NCBI RefSeq assembly: GCF_003993775.1
Contig: NZ_RJRZ01000002.1
Coordinates: 124,001 to 188,000 of the forward strand
DNA length: 64,000 bases
Direction: 5' to 3'
Source: Frigidibacter oleivorans
Lineage (GTDB): Bacteria; Pseudomonadota; Alphaproteobacteria; Rhodobacterales; Rhodobacteraceae
Shown: piece after piece, positions 24,250-35,161 of the stretch
Numbering within the stretch: the stretch's first letter is position 1
Layout: each line of letters starts with the position of its first letter
Made by a program: the position numbers and the translations under genes
Notes under the pieces: model-generated
The model's database searches: none
Told to the model about the DNA's origin: nothing
The model's input: the letters and a program-made list of their open reading frames with translations, nothing else

Positions 24250-24699
24250 ATGACCGACCTGCTGGCGACGATCTATCCCTGGACCAAGAGCCTGCACGTG
24301 ATCGCGGTCATCACCTGGATGGCGGGGATCTTCTATCTGCCGCGGCTCTACGTCTATCACGCCGAACGCGGGCAGGCGCCGGGCGAACCGGGCGACAGCT
24401 TCACGGTGATGGAACACAAGCTGCTGCGCTACATCATGAACCCGTCAATGTTGGCAGTCTGGATCTTCGGGCTGGCGCTGGTCTTCACGCCGGGGATCGT
24501 GGACTGGACGATGGTCTGGCCCTGGACCAAGGCCGCGGCGGTGCTGGCGATGACCTGGTATCACCACTGGCTGGCCCTGCGCCGCAAGGAGTTCGCCCGC
24601 GGCGACAACAGCCGCAGCGGCCGCACCTACCGGATGATGAACGAGGTGCCGACGCTGCTGCTGCTGGTCATCGTCTTCTCGGTCATCGTGAAGTTCTGA
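24250..24699 (+). CDS. hemJ: HemJ, protoporphyrinogen IX oxidase
   Basis: HemJ oxidises protoporphyrinogen IX to protoporphyrin IX in haem synthesis and replaces HemG/HemY in most Alphaproteobacteria. 149 residues and four membrane helices. Conserved features are KSLHVIAVITWMAGIFYLPR (His16), LYVYHAE, WPWTKAAAVLAMTWYHHWLA (Lys in the third helix) and MMNEVPTLLLLVIVFSVIVK. First gene to the right of oriC; rho follows after a 156-base leader. Confidence 0.94.
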   Translation: MTDLLATIYPWTKSLHVIAVITWMAGIFYLPRLYVYHAERGQAPGEPGDSFTVMEHKLLRYIMNPSMLAVWIFGLALVFTPGIVDWTMVWPWTKAAAVLAMTWYHHWLALRRKEFARGDNSRSGRTYRMMNEVPTLLLLVIVFSVIVKF

Positions 24700-24733
24700 A
24701 GGCGGGTTTCTCGCCGTCGAAGGGCCGGCAGCG

Positions 24734-24762
24734 TTGACTCGCGGCCCGGGCATCCTTATGTG
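24734..24762 (+). promoter_or_regulatory. Putative sigma-70-type promoter of rho
   Basis: TTGACT (24734-24739), 17-base spacer, TATGTG (24757-24762), leaving an untranslated leader of about 85 bases with a small CCCCG-CCTT-CGGGG hairpin near 24820. Rho genes are commonly autoregulated in their leaders. Confidence 0.5.
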
Positions 24763-24855
24763 ACGCCACCAGCAGGGCCGTCCGGCCCGATGCGCCCCCC
24801 GTAGTCTTTTGTCCGCCGCCCCGCCTTCGGGGTGTGCCCGCATGTTCCGAGCGCC

Positions 24856-26136
<1,281 letters not shown>

Positions 26137-26166
26137 CGCCGGCCAGGACCGATCCGGCAGGAGACG

Positions 26167-27441
26167 ATGAAGACGATTTTCGCCTTGGCCTCTGCGCGTG
26201 GCCGGGCCGGGGTGGCGGTCATCCGCATCTCGGGTCCCCGGGCGATGGAGGCCGGGCAGTCGCTGGCCGGCAGCCTGCCCAAGCCCCGGCACAGTGCGCT
26301 GCGGCTGCTGCGCCACCGGGGCGAGCCGCTGGATCAGGCGCTGGTCCTGTGTTTCGGGGCGGGCGCGAGCTTCACTGGCGAGGATGTGGTCGAATTCCAG
26401 CTGCACGGTTCCATCGCCACGGTGAATGCCGTGCTGCGGGTTCTGGGCGACCTGCCGGGCCTGCGGCTGGCGGAGCCGGGTGAGTTTACGCGGCGGGCGC
26501 TGGAAAACGGCTGTCTGGACCTGGCGCAGGTCGAGGGCTTGTCGGACCTGATCGAAGCCGAGACCGAGGCGCAGCGGCGTCAGGCGCTGCGGGTGCTGTC
26601 GGGCGCGGTAGGTGCACGGGCAGAGGCGTGGCGTGCGCGGCTGATCCGTGCGGCGGCGCTGATCGAGGCGACCATCGACTTTGCGGATGAGGATGTACCG
26701 GTCGATGTGACGCCCGAGGTGACGGTGCTGCTGGAAGGCGTTCTGGCCGAACTGCGGCGCGAGGCGGCGGGCGCCCTGGTTTCCGAACGCATCAGGGACG
26801 GGTTCGAGGTCGCCATTGTCGGGCTGCCGAATGCGGGGAAGTCCACGCTGCTGAACGCGCTGGCGGGGCGCGAGGCGGCGATTACCTCCGAACATGCCGG
26901 CACGACGCGCGACGTGATCGAGGTGCAGATGGATCTTCGCGGCCTGCCGGTGACGGTGCTGGACACCGCCGGCCTGCGCGCGACCGAGGACGCGGTGGAG
27001 GCGATCGGGGTGGAACGGGCGCTGGCGCGGGCGAGGGCCGCGGACCTGCGCGTGTTCCTGATGGTCGATGACGGTCTGCCCGAGGGGCTGGAACCCGCGG
27101 GCGAGGACATTGTCATCCGCGGCAAGGCGGATGCGGGCGGCGGCGTCTCCGGCCGGACCGGGGCAGGGGTGCCGGAGCTGATGGACCGGATCGGCGCGAT
27201 CCTGTCGGCCCGTGCGTCGGATGCCGGGGTCGTGACCCGCGAGAGGCAGAGGCTGGCAATCCTTCGCGCCATCGAGGCTTTGGAATCGGCGCGGGATGAT
27301 GTAAGGGAAGGCTCCCACAAGGCAGAGCTGGCGGCGGAGGAGATGCGGCGCGCGATCCGCGCGCTCGACTCGCTCGTCGGTCGCGTCGACGTGGAGCATC
27401 TGCTGGGCGAAATCTTCTCCAGCTTCTGCATCGGCAAGTAG
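26167..27441 (+). CDS. mnmE: MnmE, tRNA uridine-5-carboxymethylaminomethyl GTPase
   Basis: With MnmG it modifies U34 of several tRNAs. 424 residues: N-terminal tetrahydrofolate-binding domain ([20 protein letters not shown]), a helical domain, an inserted G domain with P-loop GLPNAGKST (219-227), G3 DTAG and a C-terminal CIGK that ends the protein as in all MnmE. The N-terminus is shorter than in E. coli, as usual for this order. The mnmG start lies two bases after its stop. Confidence 0.96.
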   Translation: MKTIFALASARGRAGVAVIRISGPRAMEAGQSLAGSLPKPRHSALRLLRHRGEPLDQALVLCFGAGASFTGEDVVEFQLHGSIATVNAVLRVLGDLPGLRLAEPGEFTRRALENGCLDLAQVEGLSDLIEAETEAQRRQALRVLSGAVGARAEAWRARLIRAAALIEATIDFADEDVPVDVTPEVTVLLEGVLAELRREAAGALVSERIRDGFEVAIVGLPNAGKSTLLNALAGREAAITSEHAGTTRDVIEVQMDLRGLPVTVLDTAGLRATEDAVEAIGVERALARARAADLRVFLMVDDGLPEGLEPAGEDIVIRGKADAGGGVSGRTGAGVPELMDRIGAILSARASDAGVVTRERQRLAILRAIEALESARDDVREGSHKAELAAEEMRRAIRALDSLVGRVDVEHLLGEIFSSFCIGK

Positions 27442-27443
27442 GA

Positions 27444-29324
27444 GTGTTTCACGTGAAACAGTTCGATGTCATCGTCATTGGCGGCGGTCACGCCGGGTCG
27501 GAGGCCGCACAGGCCGCCGCGCGGATGGGTGCGACCACGGCACTGGTGACGCTGCGCGCCGATGCCATCGGCGTCATGTCCTGCAATCCGGCCATCGGCG
27601 GGCTCGGCAAGGGCCATCTGGTGCGCGAGGTTGACGCCATGGATGGCGTGATGGGTCGCGTGGCCGACAAGGCCGGCATCCAGTTCCGCCTGCTGAACCG
27701 GCGTAAGGGGCCGGCGGTACAGGGGCCGCGGGCGCAGGCCGACCGCAGCATCTATCGGCAGGCGATGCAGGCGGAAATGGCGGCGCGGCCGGGCCTGACC
27801 GTGATCGAGGGCGAGGCGGCAGACTTCCTGATGCAGGGGGACCGGGTTGCCGGTGTCGTCTTGGCCGATGGCAGCGAGCTGGCGGCGCCGGCGGTGGTGC
27901 TGACCTCCGGCACCTTCCTGAACGGCGTGATCCATATCGGCGATGTGCGGCGGCCGGGCGGGCGAATGGGCGACCGGCCCTCGCTGCCGCTGGCGGCACG
28001 GATGCGGGCGCTGGACCTGCCGATGGGGCGGCTGAAGACCGGCACCCCGCCGCGGCTGGACGGCCGCACCATCGACTGGTCGGTGCTGGAAGATCAGCCG
28101 GGCGACGAGGATCCGGTGCTGTTCAGCTTCCTGCACAAGACGCCTTTCGTCCGGCAAGTCGCCTGCGGCATCACCCATACCAATGCCCGGACGCATCAGA
28201 TCATCCGTGACAACCTGTCCCGGTCTGCGATGTATGGCGGCCATATCGAAGGCGTCGGCCCGCGCTATTGCCCCTCGATCGAGGACAAGGTGGTGCGCTT
28301 CGCCGACAAGGAGTCGCATCAGGTGTTTCTGGAGCCGGAAGGGCTGGACGATCACACCGTCTATCCCAATGGCATCTCGACCTCGCTGCCCGAGGATGTG
28401 CAGCACGACTATGTCCGGTCGATGCGGGGGCTGGAGAATGTCGCGATCCTCCAGCCAGGCTATGCCATCGAATATGACTATGTCGATCCGCGTGCACTGT
28501 CCGCCACGCTGCAGCTGAAGGCGGTGCCGGGGCTGTTCCTCGCCGGGCAGATCAATGGCACGACCGGCTATGAAGAGGCGGCGGCGCAGGGTCTGGTCGC
28601 CGGACTGAACGCGGCGCTGCTGGCGCAAGAGCGGGACGAGGCGATCTTTTCGCGGTCCGACAGCTATATCGGCGTGATGATCGACGATCTGGTGACCCGC
28701 GGCGTCACCGAACCCTACCGGATGTTCACCTCGCGGGCCGAGTTCCGGCTGTCGCTGCGGGCCGACAATGCGGATCAGCGCCTGACCCCGCTGGCGCTGC
28801 GCCTCGGTTGTGTGGGGGAAGACCGGGCGCGGGCCTACGGCGAGAAGATGGAGGCGTTGCAGGCCGGTCGGTCGCGGCTGGAGGCGATGAGCCTGACACC
28901 GAAGGAAGCGGCCGAGATCGGTATCAAGACGAGCCAGGACGGGTTGCGCCGCAACGGGTTTGCGCTGCTGTCCTTCCCGGATGCCAGCTTCGACATGCTG
29001 ATGCAGGCCGATCCAGCCCTGGCCGAGATCGCGCCGGGCATCCGCGAACAGCTGGCCCGCGATGCGCTTTATGCCAACTATATCGCGCGGCAGGAGGCCG
29101 ACGTGCAAGCGATGCGGCGGGACGAGACGCAGGAAATCCCCGCCGGGTTCGACTATTCGAGCCTCGGCGGGCTGTCGAACGAGTTGAAGGGCAAGCTGGC
29201 GCGGGTGCAACCGAAGACGCTGGCGCAGGCTGGTCGCATCGACGGCATGACGCCGGCAGCGCTGACGCTGATCCTCGCCAGGCTGAAGGCGATGGGGCGG
29301 GACAACCGCCGCGCGGCGGGATGA
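27444..29324 (+). CDS. mnmG: MnmG, tRNA modification FAD enzyme
   Basis: FAD-binding partner of MnmE. 626 residues: dinucleotide fold [20 protein letters not shown] (Gly13-15), [20 protein letters not shown], and [17 protein letters not shown]-terminal MnmE-binding helices follow. The start is GTG at 27444, and codons 1-6 (MFHVKQ) are encoded by the parS site itself. GGAG overlaps the preceding mnmE stop. The 3' end overlaps rsmG by four bases (ATGA). Confidence 0.96.
   Translation: MFHVKQFDVIVIGGGHAGSEAAQAAARMGATTALVTLRADAIGVMSCNPAIGGLGKGHLVREVDAMDGVMGRVADKAGIQFRLLNRRKGPAVQGPRAQADRSIYRQAMQAEMAARPGLTVIEGEAADFLMQGDRVAGVVLADGSELAAPAVVLTSGTFLNGVIHIGDVRRPGGRMGDRPSLPLAARMRALDLPMGRLKTGTPPRLDGRTIDWSVLEDQPGDEDPVLFSFLHKTPFVRQVACGITHTNARTHQIIRDNLSRSAMYGGHIEGVGPRYCPSIEDKVVRFADKESHQVFLEPEGLDDHTVYPNGISTSLPEDVQHDYVRSMRGLENVAILQPGYAIEYDYVDPRALSATLQLKAVPGLFLAGQINGTTGYEEAAAQGLVAGLNAALLAQERDEAIFSRSDSYIGVMIDDLVTRGVTEPYRMFTSRAEFRLSLRADNADQRLTPLALRLGCVGEDRARAYGEKMEALQAGRSRLEAMSLTPKEAAEIGIKTSQDGLRRNGFALLSFPDASFDMLMQADPALAEIAPGIREQLARDALYANYIARQEADVQAMRRDETQEIPAGFDYSSLGGLSNELKGKLARVQPKTLAQAGRIDGMTPAALTLILARLKAMGRDNRRAAG
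27445..27460. promoter_or_regulatory. parS: parS centromere site at the mnmG start
   Basis: TGTTTCACGTGAAACA, the perfect 16-bp ParB-binding consensus, 3.4 kb right of the oriC consensus DnaA box. It overlaps the mnmG start codon, fixing the protein's first residues. Confidence 0.95.
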
Positions 29325-29935
29325 CCGGCGCCGATTCGCTGGCAGATGTTTCACGTGAAACACGCGACCGGCTGGAAACCTATGAGTCGCTGTTGCGAAA
29401 GTGGAATCCAGCGATCAACCTCGTCGCGAAGTCCACGCTGGGCGACCTCTGGACCCGCCATTTTCGCGACTCGGCCCAGCTGTTCGACCTCTGCCCGGCG
29501 GGCGCGACCCGCTGGGCCGATCTCGGGTCTGGCGGCGGGTTTCCGGGGCTGGTGGTGGCGATCCTCGCCGCAGAGCGCGCCCCGGGTCTGGCGGTAACGC
29601 TGGTCGAATCCGATGTGCGCAAGGCCGCGTTCTTGTCCACCGTCGCGCGGGAAACGGGGCTGAACGTCCGGGTGCTCGCCGATCGGATCGAGGCTGTTGC
29701 GCCCCTGTCTGCCGATGTGCTGTCCGCCCGCGCGCTGGCCCCCTTGCCGCAGCTGCTGGCCTTTGCCGAACGGCATCTGGCGCCGGGGGGCAGGGCGCTT
29801 CTGCCGAAGGGTGCCAATCATGCCGCAGAGATTGCCGAGGCGCTTGCCAGCTGGCGCTTCGACCTGCAGAAACATCCCAGCCAGACCGACTCGCAGGCGG
29901 TCATCCTCGAAGTGACAGGTGTTGCCCATGTCTGA
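29321..29935 (+). CDS. rsmG: RsmG, 16S rRNA m7G527 methyltransferase
   Basis: Methylates G527 of 16S rRNA using S-adenosylmethionine. 204 residues; SAM-binding loop [17 protein letters not shown] (67-76 core) and the substrate-side [19 protein letters not shown]. The second parS site encodes residues 9-14 in DVSRETRDR. The start overlaps the mnmG stop; the end overlaps the parA start by eight bases, so tRNA/rRNA modification and segregation genes form one run. Confidence 0.95.
   Translation: MTGADSLADVSRETRDRLETYESLLRKWNPAINLVAKSTLGDLWTRHFRDSAQLFDLCPAGATRWADLGSGGGFPGLVVAILAAERAPGLAVTLVESDVRKAAFLSTVARETGLNVRVLADRIEAVAPLSADVLSARALAPLPQLLAFAERHLAPGGRALLPKGANHAAEIAEALASWRFDLQKHPSQTDSQAVILEVTGVAHV
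29347..29362. promoter_or_regulatory. parS: parS centromere site inside rsmG
   Basis: A second perfect TGTTTCACGTGAAACA, 1902 bases from the first and about 600 bases before parA. Confidence 0.95.
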
Positions 29936-30734
29936 TCCGTCCCGCCCGCCCGGACCGCGCATCATCGCCGTTGCCAACCAGAAGGGCGGGGTGGGGAAGA
30001 CGACGACGGCGATCAACCTCGCCGCCGCGCTGGCAGAGGCCGGGCATCGCGTGCTGATCGTCGATCTGGACCCGCAGGGCAATGCCTCGACCGGGTTGGG
30101 GCTGGAACCCGGGGATCGGGGGCTGACCAGCTATGACTTGTTGCTGGAAGATGCGCCACTTCAAGATGTTGTGCGTCCCTCCGGTATCGCCAATATCTGG
30201 ATCTGTCCCGCGACCACCGACCTGTCCTCGGCCGACATCCAGCTTGTCGCCAATGAAAAGCGCAGCTTCCTGCTGCACGATGCGCTGCGGCAGGTGGAAA
30301 TCGACGACTTCGCCCTGGGCTTCGTGCTGATCGACTGCCCGCCGTCGCTGAGCCTGCTGACCGTCAACGCCATGGTCGCCGCGCATTCGGTGCTGGTGCC
30401 GCTGCAGGCGGAATTCTTTGCGCTGGAAGGCCTGTCGCAGCTGATGCTCACCATCCGCGAGGTTCGCGCCACCGCCAATCCCGACCTGCGGATCGAGGGT
30501 GTGGTGCTGACCATGCACGACATGCGCAACAACCTGTCGCAAATGGTTGAAAAGGACGCGCGCGACACGCTGGGGGACCTGGTCTTCGACACGGTGGTAC
30601 CGCGCAACGTCCGGGTGTCCGAGGCGCCGTCCTATGCGGTGCCGGTGCTGCAATATGACAGCCTGTCGAAGGGCAGTCAGGCCTACCGAGCCCTGGCGCA
30701 GGAACTGCTGGCACGCTGCATGATGCCGGCCTGA
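29928..30734 (+). CDS. parA: ParA, chromosome-partitioning ATPase
   Basis: ParA binds DNA non-specifically as an ATP dimer and drags ParB-parS complexes apart. 268 residues with deviant Walker A KGGVGKTT (19-26), VDLDPQGNAST, and VLIDCPPSLSLLTVNAM. I use the ATG giving [18 protein letters not shown]; an ATG nine bases earlier is possible but lies deeper in rsmG. parB follows after 17 bases. Confidence 0.95.
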   Translation: MSDPSRPPGPRIIAVANQKGGVGKTTTAINLAAALAEAGHRVLIVDLDPQGNASTGLGLEPGDRGLTSYDLLLEDAPLQDVVRPSGIANIWICPATTDLSSADIQLVANEKRSFLLHDALRQVEIDDFALGFVLIDCPPSLSLLTVNAMVAAHSVLVPLQAEFFALEGLSQLMLTIREVRATANPDLRIEGVVLTMHDMRNNLSQMVEKDARDTLGDLVFDTVVPRNVRVSEAPSYAVPVLQYDSLSKGSQAYRALAQELLARCMMPA

Positions 30735-30751
30735 GAAACGAAGAGGACGGG

Positions 30752-31639
30752 ATGAGCGACAAGAAACCCGAACGCCGGGGCCTCGGCCGCGGCCTGTCGG
30801 CGCTGATGGCCGATGTGAACCTGACCCCGGCCAGCGAAACCCGCGATCAGCCGCGCCGCGCCGACCTGCGCCTGCCGGTGGAAAAGCTGGTTCCAAACCC
30901 GAACCAGCCGCGCCGCGACTTCGCCCAGGCCTCGCTGGAGGAGCTGGCGGCCTCGATCCGCGAAAAGGGCGTGATCCAGCCGCTGATCGTGCGCGAGGCC
31001 GGCGATGGCCGCTTCGAGATCGTCGCGGGGGAACGCCGCTGGCGGGCGGCGCAACTGGCGCAGGTGCATGACCTGCCGGTGATCGTCCGCGACCTCGACG
31101 ATACCGAGGTGCTGGAAGTCGCGATCATCGAGAATATCCAGCGCGCCGACCTGAACCCGATCGAAGAGGCGATGGCCTATCGCCAGCTGATGGAACGCTT
31201 CGGCCATACGCAGGAAAAGCTGGCCGAGGCGCTGTCGAAAAGCCGCAGTCACATTGCCAACCTGCTGCGGCTGCTGAACCTGCCGCAAGAGGTGGTGGAC
31301 CATGTGCGCGAGGGCCGGCTGACGGCGGGCCATGCGCGGGCGCTGATCGTGACCGACGATGCCGCCGACCTGGCGCGGCAGGTCATCGCCAAGGGCCTGT
31401 CGGTGCGGGAAACCGAACGGCTGGCCAAGGGCGTGGGCGAGCCGCGCGCGCCCCGGGACCGGCCCGCGCCCACGGCAGACAAGGATGCCGATACGCGGGT
31501 GCTGGAACAGGATCTGACCGCTACCATTGGTATGAAGGTCCAGATCGACCACAAGGGGGAGGGGGGAACCATCTCCATCGCCTACAAGTCGCTGGACGAT
31601 CTGGACGAGATCTGCCGCGTCCTGTCGACGATGCGCTGA
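30752..31639 (+). CDS. parB: ParB, parS-binding CTPase partition protein
   Basis: ParB loads at parS and spreads as a CTP-dependent clamp. 295 residues: N-terminal ParA-stimulating RRGLGRGLSALM, the CTP-binding domain with VAGERRWRAAQLA and IIENIQRADLNPIEEA, the helix-turn-helix (EKLAEALSKSRSHIANLLRL), and a C-terminal dimerisation domain (LEQDLTATIGMKVQIDHKG). Ends seven bases before the convergent DUF454 gene, leaving no room for a separate terminator. Confidence 0.96.
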   Translation: MSDKKPERRGLGRGLSALMADVNLTPASETRDQPRRADLRLPVEKLVPNPNQPRRDFAQASLEELAASIREKGVIQPLIVREAGDGRFEIVAGERRWRAAQLAQVHDLPVIVRDLDDTEVLEVAIIENIQRADLNPIEEAMAYRQLMERFGHTQEKLAEALSKSRSHIANLLRLLNLPQEVVDHVREGRLTAGHARALIVTDDAADLARQVIAKGLSVRETERLAKGVGEPRAPRDRPAPTADKDADTRVLEQDLTATIGMKVQIDHKGEGGTISIAYKSLDDLDEICRVLSTMR

Positions 31640-31646
31640 GGCGGGA

Positions 31647-32006
31647 TCAGGCGCTCGGCCGCGTCCAGATGAACAGCGCCGTGCAGGCAAGCGCCAGCGC
31701 CTGCCCGGCGATGGCCAGCGGCGGCAGCCGCAACAGCACCGCCAGACCGAGGCTTCCCACAAAAGACAGCGAGGCGAGCTGCTTGCCGCGCAGCGGGATC
31801 GCCCCGCGCTCGCGCCAAGCGAGGATATGGGGGCCGAAGGTCGGGTGCGTGACCAGCCAGTGATGCACCCGCTCCGACGACCGGGCAAAGGCGAAGGCCG
31901 CCAGCAGCACGAAGGGCACCGTCGGCAGCAGCGGCAGCACGACGCCGATCGCGCCCAGCCCCAGGGCGGTCCAGCCCAGACCCGCCCACAGCATCCGCGC
32001 GATCAT
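31647..32006 (-). CDS. DUF454 (YbaN-like) membrane protein
   Basis: A 119-residue inner-membrane protein with hydrophobic segments WAGLGWTALGLGAIGVVLPL, TVPFVLLAAFAFARSSERVH and PLAIAGQALALACTALFIW. It carries the DUF454 signature LPLLPTVPFVLLAAFAFARS-S and WLVTHPTFGPHI. Function unknown. The start overlaps the hemW stop by four bases, so it is the last gene of the rph-rdgB-ridA-hemW run. Confidence 0.88.
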   Translation of the reverse strand: MIARMLWAGLGWTALGLGAIGVVLPLLPTVPFVLLAAFAFARSSERVHHWLVTHPTFGPHILAWRERGAIPLRGKQLASLSFVGSLGLAVLLRLPPLAIAGQALALACTALFIWTRPSA

Positions 32007-33166
32007 GCGGCCAGCTTCCGGATCACGGCGTTCAGCACGGCCCGGCCCCGTTCGGTGGCGCGCAGCCGGTCGGCATTGGTCTCGATCATCCCCAACTCCC
32101 GGAGGTCGCGGATCGCGTCGCCTGGTATCGGCGATCCGGCAAGGGCTTCATGTCGGGCGAGGCTGATCCCTTCGGCCAGCCGTAGCCCCATCAGCAGGTA
32201 TTCATCCGCCTGTTCCGTCAAGCCCAGTTCCTCGCGCGGGGCTTCGCCATTGCCGGCCTCGGCCCGTTCCAGCCAGACCTGCGGCGCCGTCGGGGTCTGG
32301 GTGCCGAATTTTCGGCCCCCCAGCGTCAACCGCCCATGCGCCCCGGGACCGATGCCTGCATAGTCGCCATAGCGCCAGTAGATCAGGTTGTGGCGGCTTT
32401 CCGCACCCTCGCGCGCGTGATTCGACACCTCATAGGCCGGCAGGCCGGCGGCGGCGCAGATGTCTTGCGTCAGCGCATACATGTCCGCGGCGTCATCCTC
32501 GACCGGCAGACCGCGCAGCCCGCCCGCCGCATGGCGGGCACCGAAGGCCGTGCCCTCCTCGATGGTCAGCTGATAGAGCGACAGGTGATCCACGGCCAGC
32601 GCCAGCGCCGCCTTCAGCTCCGCCGCCCAGTCCTGCGGGCTCTGGTCCTGCCGGGCATAGATCAGGTCGAAGCTGACGCGGTCGAACTCCGCCCGCGCCA
32701 CCTCGAAGGCCGCCCGCGCCTCGGCCGCTGTATGCAGCCGCCCCAGACGCCGCAGATCGGCATCGTTCATCGCCTGCATGCCCATCGACACCCGGTTGAC
32801 CCCGGCCTGTCGATAGCCGCGAAACCGCCCGGCCTCGATGCTGCCGGGATTGGCCTCCAGCGTGATCTCGGCATCGTTCCGCATCGGCCATGTCGCCCGC
32901 ACCCTGTCGAGGACCGCGGCCACGAGCTCCGGCTCCATCAGGCTGGGCGTGCCGCCGCCGAAGAACACGGTGTCAAGGATGCGGCCCCGTGTCTCTGCGC
33001 CGATGCGGTCGATTTCCGACAGGAAGGCCGCCTGCCAGCGGCGCTGGTCCACCCGTGCCGCGACATGGCTGTTGAAATCGCAATAGGGGCATTTCGAGGC
33101 GCAGAACGGCCAGTGCAGGTACAGGCCGAAGCCACCGTTCCGCCAGTCCTCGAGGCTCTCGTCCAT
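32003..33166 (-). CDS. hemW: HemW, radical-SAM haem chaperone
   Basis: HemW resembles coproporphyrinogen dehydrogenase HemN but acts as a haem-trafficking protein. 387 residues: LYLHWPFCASKCPYCDFNSH holds the radical-SAM CxxxCxxC (Cys22, 26, 29). FFGGGTPSLM is the SAM glycine motif, and RHNLIYWRYGDYAGIGPGAH is the HemW/HemN middle signature. A HemN C-terminal domain follows. Begins 54 bases downstream of ridA on the same strand. Confidence 0.92.
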   Translation of the reverse strand: MDESLEDWRNGGFGLYLHWPFCASKCPYCDFNSHVAARVDQRRWQAAFLSEIDRIGAETRGRILDTVFFGGGTPSLMEPELVAAVLDRVRATWPMRNDAEITLEANPGSIEAGRFRGYRQAGVNRVSMGMQAMNDADLRRLGRLHTAAEARAAFEVARAEFDRVSFDLIYARQDQSPQDWAAELKAALALAVDHLSLYQLTIEEGTAFGARHAAGGLRGLPVEDDAADMYALTQDICAAAGLPAYEVSNHAREGAESRHNLIYWRYGDYAGIGPGAHGRLTLGGRKFGTQTPTAPQVWLERAEAGNGEAPREELGLTEQADEYLLMGLRLAEGISLARHEALAGSPIPGDAIRDLRELGMIETNADRLRATERGRAVLNAVIRKLAA

Positions 33167-33220
33167 CGCCGTCTCCCGGGGCCGCGTACTCGGCCACCGG
33201 GTCCAGATAATCGCTGAGGG

Positions 33221-33598
33221 TCAGCCGCGAAAGGCGGTGACCTCGATTTCCACCTTCATCTCGGGGCGGATCAGGTCGGCGATGACCATCGTCGCCGCCG
33301 GCCGGACCTCGCCGAAATGGCGCCCGAGCACCGGCACGATATCCTCGACCCAGGCCGAGTTGGTGACCGTGTATTGCACCCGCACCACATCGGCCATCGA
33401 GAAGCCGCCCTCGGCCAGCGCCCCGGCGATGGTGGCAAGGCAGTTCTCGGCCTGCTCGGCGGCGGTGTCGGGCATGGTCATCGTGGCATAGTCATAGCCC
33501 GTGGTCCCCGAGACGAAGCACCAGTCGCCCGCCACCACGGCGCGCGAATAGCCCATCGTCTTCTCGAACTCGGAGCCAGAGGAGATCAGCTTTCTCAT
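33221..33598 (-). CDS. RidA family protein
   Basis: RidA-type trimers hydrolyse reactive enamine/imine intermediates. 125 residues: SRAVVAGDWCFVSGTTGYD, AAEQAENCLATIAGALAEGG, VVRVQYTVTN and the substrate-binding Arg in VRPAATMVIADLIRPEMKVE, ending IEVTAFRG. I chose the ATG that overlaps the rdgB stop (ATGA), giving [12 protein letters not shown]; the longer frame adds only MFR. Whether it is a true RidA or another Rid subgroup cannot be settled from sequence alone. Confidence 0.88.
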   Translation of the reverse strand: MRKLISSGSEFEKTMGYSRAVVAGDWCFVSGTTGYDYATMTMPDTAAEQAENCLATIAGALAEGGFSMADVVRVQYTVTNSAWVEDIVPVLGRHFGEVRPAATMVIADLIRPEMKVEIEVTAFRG

Positions 33599-34206
33599 GC
33601 GAAACATCCTTCGATGAACTTGCGGAAGGCATCGGCCCGATGGCTGATGCGGTTCTTTTGGGCGGGATCCATTTCGGCGAAGGTGATGTCGAACCCCTCG
33701 GGCTGGAACATCGGGTCATAGCCATGACCCTGCGTGCCGCGCATCGGCCAGACCAGCCGGCCTTCCACCTTGCCCTCGAATACCGCGTCGGTCCCGTCCG
33801 GCCAGGCCAGGACCAGCGTCGAGCGAAAGCGCGCGGTGCGGGGCAGGGGGGCCGCGATGGCCTCGCAGTCCGCCCAGGTGCGGGTCATCGCCATCGCGAA
33901 GTCGCGGCCGGCCGGGGTTTCGGCCCAGTCGGCGGTGTGGACGCCCGGCGCGCCGCCCAGACAATCCACCTCGATGCCGGAATCGTCGGCCAGCGCCGGC
34001 AGGCCCGTGGCCTTCGCCGCAGCATGCGCCTTGATCCGGGCATTGCCGACGAAGGTCTCTTCCGTCTCCGCAGGCTCCGGCAGCCCCATCTCGGCCGCGC
34101 CGACGACGCTGACGCCATGGGGCGCCAGCAGCGCCGCCATCTCTTCCAGCTTGCCGCGGTTGTGGGTGGCGACCAGCAGCCGGTCGCCGCTGAACCGCCG
34201 GGTCAT
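33595..34206 (-). CDS. rdgB: RdgB, XTP/dITP pyrophosphatase
   Basis: Removes ITP, dITP and XTP from nucleotide pools. 203 residues: [20 protein letters not shown] (the TxNxxK motif), [20 protein letters not shown] (catalytic Asp), [20 protein letters not shown] and [11 protein letters not shown]. Four-base overlaps with rph upstream and ridA downstream place it in the middle of a coupled operon. Confidence 0.95.
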   Translation of the reverse strand: MTRRFSGDRLLVATHNRGKLEEMAALLAPHGVSVVGAAEMGLPEPAETEETFVGNARIKAHAAAKATGLPALADDSGIEVDCLGGAPGVHTADWAETPAGRDFAMAMTRTWADCEAIAAPLPRTARFRSTLVLAWPDGTDAVFEGKVEGRLVWPMRGTQGHGYDPMFQPEGFDITFAEMDPAQKNRISHRADAFRKFIEGCFA

Positions 34207-34916
34207 GCCGTCGCGGCCTTCTGCGCCTTGACCAGATCGGCCACGCCCGCCTCGGCCAGGTCCAGAAGCTGCCCCATCTCGGTGCGCGAGAAGGTGGCGC
34301 CTTCCGCTGACATCTGCACCTCGATCAGCTTGCCTGCGCCGGTCAGGATGAAGTTGCCGTCGGTGCCCGCCTCGCTGTCCTCGGCATAGTCGAGGTCCAG
34401 CACCGGCTGCCCGCCATAGATGCCGCAGGACACCGCCGCGACATGGTCGAGGATCGGGTCGCTGGTCAGCGCCCCGGCCGCCAGCATCCGCTTCACCGCG
34501 ATCCGCAGCGCCACCCAGCCCCCGGTGATCGAGGCGCAGCGCGTGCCGCCATCGGCCTGGATCACGTCGCAGTCGATGGTGATCTGGCGTTCGCCAAGCG
34601 CGCGCAGATCCACGCCCGCCCGCAGCGCGCGCCCGATCAGGCGCTGGATTTCCTGCGTGCGGCCGGATTGCTTGCCTGCCGCCGCCTCGCGCCGGTTGCG
34701 GCTGTGGGTGGCGCGCGGCAGCATCCCGTATTCGGCCGTGACCCAGCCCTTGCCGGTGCCCTTCAGGAAGGGCGGCGCCTTCTCCTCGATCGAGGCCGTG
34801 CACAGTACATGCGTGTCGCCCATCAGGATCAGGCACGAACCTTCGGCATGTTTCGTCACCCCGGTCTCGATCGAGATCGGGCGCAGTTGGTCGAGCTTCC
34901 GGCCAGAGGGGCGCAT
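34203..34916 (-). CDS. rph: Ribonuclease PH
   Basis: Phosphate-dependent 3' exonuclease that trims tRNA precursors. 237 residues: [40 protein letters not shown], the conserved [20 protein letters not shown] (phosphate-site Arg) and [19 protein letters not shown]. First gene of the leftward operon, divergent from hrcA, an arrangement common in Alphaproteobacteria. Confidence 0.96.
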   Translation of the reverse strand: MRPSGRKLDQLRPISIETGVTKHAEGSCLILMGDTHVLCTASIEEKAPPFLKGTGKGWVTAEYGMLPRATHSRNRREAAAGKQSGRTQEIQRLIGRALRAGVDLRALGERQITIDCDVIQADGGTRCASITGGWVALRIAVKRMLAAGALTSDPILDHVAAVSCGIYGGQPVLDLDYAEDSEAGTDGNFILTGAGKLIEVQMSAEGATFSRTEMGQLLDLAEAGVADLVKAQKAATA

Positions 34917-35061
34917 GACGTGGTCCTTTGCTGTCGGGCGTGTCTTTTTCGTCTGGCGCCCATTAGAGGGGCGGCCCCCGCCGATGCAACCCGCCGATGC
35001 GACCCGCGGTGCAGCGCGGCGACATCGCCGGCACCGTCCGGGGTCGCGGCGACGCGCCCGG

Positions 35062-35089
35062 TTGACGCCGGCGGCTGCCGCTCAATAAT
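35062..35089 (+). promoter_or_regulatory. Putative promoter of hrcA-grpE
   Basis: TTGACG (35062-35067), 16-base spacer, AATAAT (35084-35089), about 70 bases before hrcA. No CIRCE element (TTAGCACTC-N9-GAGTGCTAA) is visible in this gap, so HrcA autorepression is not supported by the sequence. Confidence 0.55.
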
Positions 35090-35161
35090 TGTCTTCCATC
35101 AGGGGCTCCGCTGCAGCGGACAGGCAGAAGGGTCGCGGGCGGGCGTGGCGGAACGGCGGCG

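Noticed and set aside
26580-29363. Very long minus-strand open frame opposite mnmE-mnmG
   Set aside because: Arg/Gln/His/Pro-rich composition typical of the antisense of GC-rich genes; it covers mnmE and mnmG, both with full conserved motifs on the plus strand.
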